Assembly (NCBI RefSeq): GCF_001429045.1
Contig: NZ_LMHY01000004.1
Coordinates: 1 to 64,000, forward strand
Direction of reading: 5' to 3'
DNA length: 64,000 bases
Origin: Pseudomonas sp. Root71
GTDB taxonomy: Bacteria; Pseudomonadota; Gammaproteobacteria; Pseudomonadales; Pseudomonadaceae
In this document: positions 7,849 through 15,543 of the stretch, in pieces
Layout of the letters: each line of letters opens with the position of its first letter
Position numbering within the stretch: position 1 is the stretch's first letter
The notes under the pieces: model-generated
The model's database searches: none
The model's input: only the letters and a program-made list of their open reading frames with translations
What the model was told of the DNA's origin: nothing
Translations under genes and position numbers: made by a program

Positions 7849-9273
7849 ATGATAACCACACTACCGAGAACATTTGGCTGTGCAATGGTATTGCTCGCGT
7901 CCTTTGGATTTACGCACGCCCAAGCAGCGGACATCACTCCCGCCGAAACAAAAGCCATCGCCGAGGAAGGCTACATCTACGGTCTGCCCATCGTGATGAA
8001 CTACGCGACCATGTACGACTATGCCGTGGACAAGAACTCAGGCCAGTACAAGGCACCGTTCAACCACATTCACAGCATGCACAATGTCTTCACCTACAAG
8101 GACACGGCCATCGTCTCGCCGAACAGCGATACGCCGTATTCCTTGATGTTCATGGACCTGCGTAGCGAGCCGATCGTGCTCTCGGTACCGACGGTGGAGA
8201 AACCGCGGTACTACTCGGTGCAGCTCATCGATAACAACACCAACAACTTCGGTTACATCGGCAGCCGTACCACCGGCAGCGAAGCCGGCGATTACATGCT
8301 GGTCGGCCCAGACTGGAAAGGCGTGACCCCGCCTGGCATCAAGAAGGTGTTTCACTCCCAAACACAACTCCTCTTCGCGATCTTTCGCACCCAGCTCTTC
8401 AATCCGGCGGACATGCCAAACGTCGAAAAGATCCAGTCCGGTTATGCGGCCCAGCCGTTATCGGCTTATCTCAAGCAGCCCGCGCCGCCTGCCGCGCCGG
8501 CGATCAACTTTCCGAAGTTCGACAAGGCCCTGGCCAAGACCGACTTCTTCAAGTATCTGGGCTTTGCCTTGCAGTTTGCCCCGGCCACCCCGGATGAAGT
8601 GGCGATCCGCGCGAAGCTTGCCCGTCTGGGCATTGGCGCCGGCAAGGACTTCAACTTCCAGGACCTCTCCGCCGAGCAAAAGGCCGCTGTGGTCGAGGGC
8701 ATGCAGGCTGGGCATGCGAAGGTTCAGGATGCAGTCAATCATCTCGGCACACAGGTCAATGGCTGGAACATCGTGAGTTCCGGCGGTAATGCCGCGTTTT
8801 ACAAGGGTGATTGGCTAAAGCGCGCCGCCATCGCACAAGCAGGCATCTATGCCAACGACGCCGAAGAGGCCACGTATCCGATGGCCAAGATCCTGTCCGA
8901 CGGGACGCCGCTTGACGGCAGCAAGCACAACTACACGATCACTTTTCCCGCTGGACAGCTCCCGCCGGTCAACGCCTTCTGGTCGGTGACCATGTACGAC
9001 GGCAAGTCGCAACTGCTGATCAAGAATCCGGTCAATCGCTACCTCATCAACTCGCCGATGCTGCCTGACATGAAGAAAAATGCAGACGGCTCGTTGACGC
9101 TCTACATCCAGAAGGACTCGCCCGGCGCGGACAAGGAAAGCAACTGGCTGCCCGCACCGAATGATCTGATCTACATGGTGATGCGCCTGTATTGGCCGAA
9201 GACGGAAAACCCTTCCGTCCTGCCGCCTGGCAAAGGCACGTGGAGTCCGCCGGCGATCGTTAAAATCAATTGA
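7849..9273 (+). CDS. DUF1254/DUF1214 periplasmic protein, paralogue 2
   Basis: A 474-residue protein with an ordinary signal peptide (cleavage near HAQA-ADI) in place of the lipobox seen in paralogue 1. Domain order is the same: DUF1254 at ~35-175 (IAEEGYIYGLPIVMNYATM; NSDTPYSLMFMDLRSEP; YYSVQLIDNNTNNFGYIG) and DUF1214 near the C-terminus (PPVNAFWSVTMYDGKSQLL; LTLYIQKDSPGADKESNW). The two proteins are near-identical over long stretches of the C-terminus. One membrane-tethered and one soluble copy in the same cluster suggests divided labour in the periplasm. The following cupin gene is 289 bp away and probably has its own promoter. Confidence 0.85.
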   Translation: MITTLPRTFGCAMVLLASFGFTHAQAADITPAETKAIAEEGYIYGLPIVMNYATMYDYAVDKNSGQYKAPFNHIHSMHNVFTYKDTAIVSPNSDTPYSLMFMDLRSEPIVLSVPTVEKPRYYSVQLIDNNTNNFGYIGSRTTGSEAGDYMLVGPDWKGVTPPGIKKVFHSQTQLLFAIFRTQLFNPADMPNVEKIQSGYAAQPLSAYLKQPAPPAAPAINFPKFDKALAKTDFFKYLGFALQFAPATPDEVAIRAKLARLGIGAGKDFNFQDLSAEQKAAVVEGMQAGHAKVQDAVNHLGTQVNGWNIVSSGGNAAFYKGDWLKRAAIAQAGIYANDAEEATYPMAKILSDGTPLDGSKHNYTITFPAGQLPPVNAFWSVTMYDGKSQLLIKNPVNRYLINSPMLPDMKKNADGSLTLYIQKDSPGADKESNWLPAPNDLIYMVMRLYWPKTENPSVLPPGKGTWSPPAIVKIN

Positions 9274-9327
9274 GCACCTAACGACCGGTGCAGCGGACGG
9301 CGCTGGCGTGCCGCCGCTGAACCGGGG

Positions 9328-9354
9328 CGTCAGGGTTTCACAGAGGCCCTGACG
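9328..9354 (+). terminator. Hairpin downstream of second DUF1254 gene
   Basis: CGTCAGGG and CCCTGACG pair over 8 bp around an 11-base loop, 55 bp after the DUF1254 stop. The downstream T-run is weak, so this is a probable but not certain terminator. Confidence 0.5.
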
Positions 9355-9464
9355 TCCGCTTTGATCACCCAAAGGCCAACGGTGGCCGCAAACCGTAGAT
9401 ATTGTTGTTTTGGCGTTATTTGCACGGCACTCCGTATGCCGCAATTCAACGCCATTGGATGGAT

Positions 9465-9484
9465 CCCCCTCCTCAAGAGGGGGG
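9465..9484. promoter_or_regulatory. C5-N9-G5-type inverted repeat upstream of cupin gene
   Basis: CCCCCTCCTCAAGAGGGGGG lies about 80 bp before the cupin start and can form CCCCTC/GAGGGG. A similar C-run/G-run hairpin lies about 70 bp before the thiolase start at 23615. Both are near genes that probably belong to one pathway, so a shared regulator site is possible. Confidence 0.4.
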
Positions 9485-9562
9485 CGGTGTGAGCACGGCC
9501 TGTTCACGATGCTCTTAACGCACCGTGTAAATCCTTCCACCGTCCAACAGAGAACAACAAGC

Positions 9563-10039
9563 ATGTTTTATGAAAACATCGACACCTCCTCCATCAACGA
9601 CGAGGACCTGCCGTGGGTTCCGTTCGCACCTTACAGCGATGAAATCTTCATCAAATACATCAAGTGCGACCCGGTTCGCGGGGAAACCATAACCCTGCTC
9701 AAGGCCCCGGCCGGGTCTTCTCTGCCCAAGCACCATCACTCCGGCACGGTCATCGTTTACACCATCAAGGGTGGCTGGAAATACCTGGAGCACGACTGGA
9801 TCTCAAAACCGGGCGGCGTGGTGTTCGAAACCGCAGGTTCCAGCCATACGCCGATCGTGCTGACTGAATATGGCGATGAACTGATCACCTTGAACATCAC
9901 CCAGGGCGACCTGCTGTATTACGACGATAACAACAACGTCGTGGCCATCGAGAACTGGAAATCCAGCGTGGATCGTTACCTGGCGTTCTGCAAAGCCAAT
10001 GATATCGAGCCCAAAGACATCACCAGTTTTGCGGTCTGA
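9563..10039 (+). CDS. Cupin, 2,4'-dihydroxyacetophenone dioxygenase-like
   Basis: A 158-residue single-domain cupin resembling 2,4'-dihydroxyacetophenone dioxygenase, a non-haem metal enzyme that cleaves the C-C bond between two oxidised carbons. The metal box is visible as KHHHSG (His57-His59) with a second motif GSSHTP (His95). The N-terminus (NIDTSSINDEDLPWVPFAPYSDEIFIKYI) fits the family. ATG 9563 gives the family length; an upstream in-frame start adds 51 residues of no recognisable domain. It is followed after 79 bp by the sulfatase. Its actual substrate here is unknown. Confidence 0.75.
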   Translation: MFYENIDTSSINDEDLPWVPFAPYSDEIFIKYIKCDPVRGETITLLKAPAGSSLPKHHHSGTVIVYTIKGGWKYLEHDWISKPGGVVFETAGSSHTPIVLTEYGDELITLNITQGDLLYYDDNNNVVAIENWKSSVDRYLAFCKANDIEPKDITSFAV

Positions 10040-10118
10040 GCAGCTCTCCAATCTCTCGGCCGTCCGGTGTTCGACCGGGCGGCTGCGTCGTTGCAATGAA
10101 TAAAAAACGGAGACACTC

Positions 10119-12482
10119 ATGTCCCAGAAGCTGCAACCCGCCGGACGTTTCACCCTGAAACTCTGCGCACTGTTGGCCAGCTCGGTCGCTTCCGCACAAG
10201 ACTCGCTGCCCTTCCCGCCGACGCCTTCGGCCAGTGACGCCAAACCGACGCTGCAAGAATCCAAGCACCAGAAACGTCAGCAGCAATCCCGGCTTCCTGC
10301 CGAGGCCCCCAATATCCTGGTGATCATGCTCGATGACGCCGGCTTCGCGCAGTCCGACACCGTCGGCGGCGCAGTCCATACGCCGACCCTGAGTCGAGTC
10401 GCCGACAGTGGTGTGCGCTACAACGCTTTTCATACCGCTGCCATCAGCTCCGCTACTCGCGCCGCATTGCTTACCGGACGCAACCATCACCGGGTTGGCA
10501 ACGGCGTCATCGCAGAGCTGGCCACTGACTGGGAAGGCTACACCGGCAAGATCCCCAAAAGCTCGGCGACCATGGCCGAGGTGCTCAAGCAATATGGCTA
10601 CAGCACCGCCGCGTTCGGCAAATGGCATAACACACCACCCCTGGATACCACGGCGGCCGGTCCTTTCGATACGTGGCCGACGGCCTACGGTTTTGAACAT
10701 TTCTACGGTTTCCTGGCCGGCGAAACCTCTCAGTACGAACCGCGTCTGTACCGCGACACAACGCCAATCGAACCGGCGCGAGATCCGAAATATCACCTCA
10801 GCGAAGACCTCGCCAATCAGGCCGTAAACTGGCTGCAAGACCATCAGACCTACGCGCCGGCAAAACCATTTTTCATGTATTGGACACCGGGTGCCGTACA
10901 TGGTCCGCACCAGGTGAATGCGCAATGGGCCGATAAATACAAAGGCAAGTTCGACGGTGGCTGGGACGCCTATCGGGAGCAGACGTTCGCTCGCCAGAAA
11001 GCCCTGGGCTTTATCCCGCAGGACGCCGTCCTCACCCCACGCCCGGCGGAGCTCCCAGCCTGGGACAGCTTGTCTTCCGAACAGAAACAGTATCAGGCAC
11101 GGTTGATGGAGGTGTATGCCGGCTTCCTGGAACATGCCGACACGCAGGCCGGCAAGATCCTCGACGAACTGGAGCGTGAAGGTAAGCGCGACAACACGCT
11201 GATCTTCTATGTCTTCAGCGACAACGGCGCTTCTTCCGAGGGGATGGAGGGCACGATTAATGAGTTGCTGGCCCAAAACGGGATTCCAGTTCCCAAAGAG
11301 CAGCAGTTGAAAGTCCTCGACGAGATGTATGGCGGCTTGTCCGCGCTCGGCGGTCCTAAACTTGAAAGCATGTACAACGCCGCGTGGGCCTGGGCAGGTT
11401 CAGGGCCATTCGTAGGCACTAAACTGGTCGCCGGCTACTTCGGTGGTACGCGCACGCCGCTGGCCGTTTCCTGGCCGAAACAGATCAAGGCCGACGCCAG
11501 AGTTCGCGCGCAATTTCACCATGTCAACGACATTGCCCCGACGGTCTACGACGTGCTGTCGATCACGCCACCCAAAGAGGTCAACGGTATCGCTCAGGAC
11601 CCAATGGATGGCGTCAGCCTGCGCTACACCTTCAACGACGCTCAGGTGAAGTCGAAAAAACCAGTGCAATACTTCGAAGTCTTCGGCAGTCGCGGCGTCT
11701 ACAAGGATGGCTGGATGGCCTCGGTCTTTGGCCCGCGCAAACCCTGGGTGCAAGGCTTTGCGCAGTTCATGGGCTGGAATCCGGCGAATGACCGATGGTC
11801 GCTCTACAACCTGCAAAACGACTACTCCCAGGCCAACGACGTAGCCGCGAGCAATCCGGAAAAACTTGCGGAGCTGAAGGCCGAGTTTGACGTGCAGGCC
11901 AAGGCTAACCATGTCTATCCGATTGGTGCCGGTCTCTACCCCTTCCTCGATCCGACTGCACGAATCTCCAGCAGCCAACGCGAATGGCATTTCAGTGATC
12001 GTGTCCAGCGCTTTCCGGAGTTTGCGGCTCCGAACCTGCGCAATCAGAACAGCAAAGTTGTCGTCGACGCCGAGGTTCCAGCTAACGCCACCGGCGTGTT
12101 GTATGCCTTGGGCGGAATCGGTGGCGGGGTCAGCCTGTACATGGATGACGGTTTCCTGAACTACGAGTACAACGCGCTGGCTATCTCTCGAGTGAAACTG
12201 CGTTCGGCCGAACGAGTACCCGCAGGCAAAGTCAGTATCGAAGTGCTAACGACCCTGTCGTCAGCCAAGCCCGGAGCGCCGGCCAATCTGAGCTTGCGAC
12301 TTGACGGGCAGGAAGCCGCCAAAGGGGTGACACCGTTCACTCCGGCACTGACGTTCACCGCCAGCGAAACCTTCGACGTCGCTCAAGACCTCGGTTCCCC
12401 CGTCACCCTGGACTATTTCGAGCGTGCGCCCTTCGCATTCAATGGCAAGGTCAAGGATGTACACGTGACGTATTTGCCTTGA
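10119..12482 (+). CDS. Arylsulfatase, serine-type, exported
   Basis: A 787-residue type I sulfatase that hydrolyses sulfate esters. The signal peptide covers residues 1-26 (LCALLASSVASAQ). The metal-binding start of the fold is APNILVIMLDDAG (Asp72, Asp73). The formylglycine box reads SSATRAALLTG: Ser110 replaces the usual Cys, and Ala112 replaces the usual Pro of C/S-x-P-x-R. Other family blocks are FGKWH, the DNGASSEG calcium segment and GGTRTPLAVSWP. A C-terminal ~150-residue beta domain makes it longer than classical AtsA. Serine-type sulfatases need a radical-SAM maturase, and one is encoded 58 bp downstream, so the pair is functionally consistent. ACGGAG precedes the start. Confidence 0.9.
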   Translation: MSQKLQPAGRFTLKLCALLASSVASAQDSLPFPPTPSASDAKPTLQESKHQKRQQQSRLPAEAPNILVIMLDDAGFAQSDTVGGAVHTPTLSRVADSGVRYNAFHTAAISSATRAALLTGRNHHRVGNGVIAELATDWEGYTGKIPKSSATMAEVLKQYGYSTAAFGKWHNTPPLDTTAAGPFDTWPTAYGFEHFYGFLAGETSQYEPRLYRDTTPIEPARDPKYHLSEDLANQAVNWLQDHQTYAPAKPFFMYWTPGAVHGPHQVNAQWADKYKGKFDGGWDAYREQTFARQKALGFIPQDAVLTPRPAELPAWDSLSSEQKQYQARLMEVYAGFLEHADTQAGKILDELEREGKRDNTLIFYVFSDNGASSEGMEGTINELLAQNGIPVPKEQQLKVLDEMYGGLSALGGPKLESMYNAAWAWAGSGPFVGTKLVAGYFGGTRTPLAVSWPKQIKADARVRAQFHHVNDIAPTVYDVLSITPPKEVNGIAQDPMDGVSLRYTFNDAQVKSKKPVQYFEVFGSRGVYKDGWMASVFGPRKPWVQGFAQFMGWNPANDRWSLYNLQNDYSQANDVAASNPEKLAELKAEFDVQAKANHVYPIGAGLYPFLDPTARISSSQREWHFSDRVQRFPEFAAPNLRNQNSKVVVDAEVPANATGVLYALGGIGGGVSLYMDDGFLNYEYNALAISRVKLRSAERVPAGKVSIEVLTTLSSAKPGAPANLSLRLDGQEAAKGVTPFTPALTFTASETFDVAQDLGSPVTLDYFERAPFAFNGKVKDVHVTYLP

Positions 12483-12540
12483 CCCTCAATGCCGCCCGGA
12501 TAACCGGGCGGCAGACTGATGACTCCCGGATCCTGCCCCC

Positions 12541-13809
12541 ATGCCTACCCACGAATCCCCGCCCCAGGGCTTGCATCTCATGGCCAAACCCGTCGGGCCG
12601 ATCTGCAACCTCGATTGCAGCTACTGTTTCTACCTCGAAAAAGAACAGCTTTACCCCCCTCGGGAACGCTTCAGCATGACCGACGAGGTACTGCGTCTGT
12701 ATGTGCAGCGCTACATCGAGGCCCAGCCCACGCCTGAGGTCGAATTTACCTGGCAAGGCGGCGAACCGACGTTACTGGGGTTGGATTTTTTTCAACGAGC
12801 GGTCCTGTATCAACGCCAGTTCGCAGGGAACAAAGTCATTCGCAACACGCTGCAGACCAATGGCACGTTACTCAATGACGACTGGTGCGCGTTCCTCGCC
12901 CGTGAACGCTTCATGGTGGGGATCAGCCTCGATGGCCCGCGATTCGTTCACGACCTCTATCGCCCCGACAAGCGCGGACGCTCCAGTTTCGATGACGTGA
13001 TGCACGGTCTCGAACTGCTCAAGCAGCATGACATCGACTTCAATGTGTTGGTTACCGTGGCGCGCGATGTCGCCAGATTTCCCTTGGAAATCTATCGATT
13101 CCTCAAGTCTGAGGGCGTTCGTCATATTCAGTTCAACCCCGTGGTGGAACGCAAGCCCAGCGCCTCACAGGTCAGTCTGGGTCTGCATTTCGCTATCCCG
13201 CCGGAATTGCGCTTGCACGTGGTGCCGGAGCCCGCGATGGTGACGGAGCAAACGGTCGCCCCCGAGGCCTATGGCGATTTTCTCATCACGATTTTTGACG
13301 AGTGGGTGCGCCAGGATGTCGGGGAGGTTCATGTCATGAACTTCGAATGGGCACTGGCCTCATGGTGCCAGCTGCCGGCCTCGGTGTGCCTGTTCAGCCC
13401 GCGCTGCGGCAAAGCGGCGATCGTGGAACACGATGGCAATGTCTACTCCTGCGATCACTACATGTATCCCGAGTATCTGCTGGGCAACCTGAAGACCGAT
13501 GATCCTGCCGTGCTACTCGCCTCTGCTGCGCAACAAGCCTTTGGCGCCGCCAAGGAAGAGACACTGCCGACGTATTGCCAGCAGTGCGATTACCGCTTCG
13601 CCTGCCATGGCGAATGCCCGAAAAACCGCTTCATGAATGCGCCCAATGGCGAGCCGGGTCTGAACTACCTGTGTCCGAGCTACAAGAAATACTTTCGTCA
13701 CCTGACGCCCTACATGAACGCCATGGCCCAACTGGTCAGCCACAACCAACCCGTGGCGTTGATCATGCAGGCCTTCGCCGGCCCGCTGATCGTGCCCCTG
13801 GATAAATAG
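12541..13809 (+). CDS. Anaerobic sulfatase-maturating enzyme, radical SAM
   Basis: A 422-residue radical-SAM/SPASM protein that oxidises the active-site Ser or Cys of a sulfatase to formylglycine in the cytoplasm. The SAM cluster is CNLDCSYC (Cys22, Cys26, Cys29), followed by FTWQGGEPTLLG and LQTNGTLL. Two auxiliary cluster regions are visible in the C-terminal half: CLFSPRCGKAAIVEHDGNVYSC and YCQQCDYRFACHGECPKN with a final LCPSY. Length and motif order fit the AtsB/anSME family. It directly follows the serine-type sulfatase, its probable partner. Its stop is 4 bp from that of the convergent ligase gene. Confidence 0.92.
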   Translation: MPTHESPPQGLHLMAKPVGPICNLDCSYCFYLEKEQLYPPRERFSMTDEVLRLYVQRYIEAQPTPEVEFTWQGGEPTLLGLDFFQRAVLYQRQFAGNKVIRNTLQTNGTLLNDDWCAFLARERFMVGISLDGPRFVHDLYRPDKRGRSSFDDVMHGLELLKQHDIDFNVLVTVARDVARFPLEIYRFLKSEGVRHIQFNPVVERKPSASQVSLGLHFAIPPELRLHVVPEPAMVTEQTVAPEAYGDFLITIFDEWVRQDVGEVHVMNFEWALASWCQLPASVCLFSPRCGKAAIVEHDGNVYSCDHYMYPEYLLGNLKTDDPAVLLASAAQQAFGAAKEETLPTYCQQCDYRFACHGECPKNRFMNAPNGEPGLNYLCPSYKKYFRHLTPYMNAMAQLVSHNQPVALIMQAFAGPLIVPLDK

Positions 13810-13813
13810 CCTT

Positions 13814-15448
13814 TCAGCTCTGAAATCTGAAGTCGCGAAACTGTTCGCGAAGCTTCATCTTTTGCAATTTGCCGGTGGCGGTATGCGGCAGCGCTTCGAC
13901 GAAGGCCACATCGTCCGGCAGCCACCATTTCGCCACGCGGCTTTGCAACACCGTCAGCAGATCGTCTTTGCTCGCGGTTCTACCAGGTTTGAGCACCACC
14001 ACCAGCAACGGCCGCTCCTGCCATTTGGGATGAGGGATGCCAATCACCGCCGCTTCGGCGACGGCCGGATGACTGACAGCGGCATTTTCCAGATCAATCG
14101 AGGAAATCCACTCGCCACCCGACTTGATAACGTCCTTGGCGCGGTCGGTGATCTGCATGTAGCCGTCAGTGTCGATCGTTGCGATGTCACCGGTATCGAG
14201 CCAGCCCTCGCCATCAAGAATCTGCCCTCCTTCGCCGCCGTAATACTGGCTGGCGATCCATGGTCCCTTGACCAGTAGAAGACCGCTTGCCTTGCCGTCT
14301 CGCGGAAGTTCAGCGCCTTGCTCGTCGACAATCTTCATCGACACCCCAAACAACGCCCGCCCTTGTTTGGCCTGCAGGTCGAGCACTGCTTCCAGCGGAG
14401 CATCACGGTGTTTGGGCAGCGGATTGCAGATGGTGCCCAGCGGGGACATCTCGGTCATCCCCCAGGCATGCAAAACACGCGCATTGAAACGGGTTTCAAA
14501 CGTATCGACCTGGCTGCGCGGCGCGGCGGCTCCGCCGATCACCACCCGGTTCAGGCACAGCTCTGTCGCCGGTTGCAAAGCCTGTGTCTCGACATGCTGT
14601 TGCAACATCATCCACACCGTCGGCACACCCAGCGCCAGGGTCACCTGTTCATCCCGCATCAGCGTGTAGAGGCTCTCGCCGTCAAGTGCGGCGCCCGGTA
14701 ACACCAATTTTGCGCCACACATTGCGGCGGCATACGGCATACCCCAGGCATTGACGTGGAACATCGGCACGACCAACAACGCTGAATCCGCCGCCGATAG
14801 ACCGAAACCATCCGAGGTACACAGCGCCAGCGAATGCAGGATCGAAGAACGGTGCGAATACAGCACACCCTTGGGATTGCCAGTGGTGCCCGAGGTGTAG
14901 CACATGGACGACGCCGTGCGCTCATCGAACTCAGGCCAGATGAAGTCATTGCTGTGCCCGGCGATCAGGTCTTCGTAGCACATCAAGCCAGGCACATCGA
15001 TTGCCGGCATTTGCTCCCGCTCACACAGAGCGATGAACGCTTTGACTGTCTTCAGGCGCGGCGCGATCTGCTCGACCAACTCAGCGAACGACAGGTCGAA
15101 AAGCAGGTACTGATCCTCGGCGTGGTTGGCGATGAATTCGATCTGCTCGGGGAACAGCCGCGGGTTGATCGTATGCAGTACCGCGCCCATGCCCGACACA
15201 CCGAAATACAATTCCATATGCCGGTAACCGTTCCAGGCCAGGGTGCCGATTCTGTCGCCGGGTTGTACACCCAACGCAACCAGCGCATTGGCCACTTGTT
15301 TAGCGCGTTCGCCGATGTCGGCGTAAGTGCAGTGATGCACCGCTCCATCTGCCATGCGCGAGGCAATTTCGGTGTACGGATGCGCCTTCAGCGCATGTTC
15401 CAGAACGGAAGAAATCAACAGCGGTTGATCTTGCATCAAGCCCAGCAT
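13814..15448 (-). CDS. AlkK-like medium/long-chain acyl-CoA synthetase
   Basis: A 544-residue AMP-forming ligase activating a carboxylic acid to its CoA thioester. The P-loop-like motif is CYTSGTTGNPKGVLYSHRS, followed by PMFHVNAWG, AWGMTEMSP, WLDTGDIATID and GEWISSIDLEN, with the catalytic lysine region ATGKLQKMKLRE at the C-terminus. The whole sequence follows AlkK of the alkane pathway closely in length and N-terminal style (MLGLMQDQPLL). ATG 15448 follows AGGAACA; a further upstream frame only shadows the RND gene. It is the last gene of the leftward group and probably activates the imported acid. Confidence 0.88.
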   Translation of the reverse strand: MLGLMQDQPLLISSVLEHALKAHPYTEIASRMADGAVHHCTYADIGERAKQVANALVALGVQPGDRIGTLAWNGYRHMELYFGVSGMGAVLHTINPRLFPEQIEFIANHAEDQYLLFDLSFAELVEQIAPRLKTVKAFIALCEREQMPAIDVPGLMCYEDLIAGHSNDFIWPEFDERTASSMCYTSGTTGNPKGVLYSHRSSILHSLALCTSDGFGLSAADSALLVVPMFHVNAWGMPYAAAMCGAKLVLPGAALDGESLYTLMRDEQVTLALGVPTVWMMLQQHVETQALQPATELCLNRVVIGGAAAPRSQVDTFETRFNARVLHAWGMTEMSPLGTICNPLPKHRDAPLEAVLDLQAKQGRALFGVSMKIVDEQGAELPRDGKASGLLLVKGPWIASQYYGGEGGQILDGEGWLDTGDIATIDTDGYMQITDRAKDVIKSGGEWISSIDLENAAVSHPAVAEAAVIGIPHPKWQERPLLVVVLKPGRTASKDDLLTVLQSRVAKWWLPDDVAFVEALPHTATGKLQKMKLREQFRDFRFQS

Positions 15449-15543
15449 GGTTTGTGTTCCTTTTATTCTTGTTTGATGTCGATGTTTCAGAAGCGGCAGA
15501 GACTCACAGGTAGCCGAGCGGATAAAGCATGCAAGCAGCCGCT

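Noticed and set aside
10020..11276. Long open frame antisense to the sulfatase
   Set aside because: The sulfatase frame has intact motifs and signal peptide, while the antisense frame has none.
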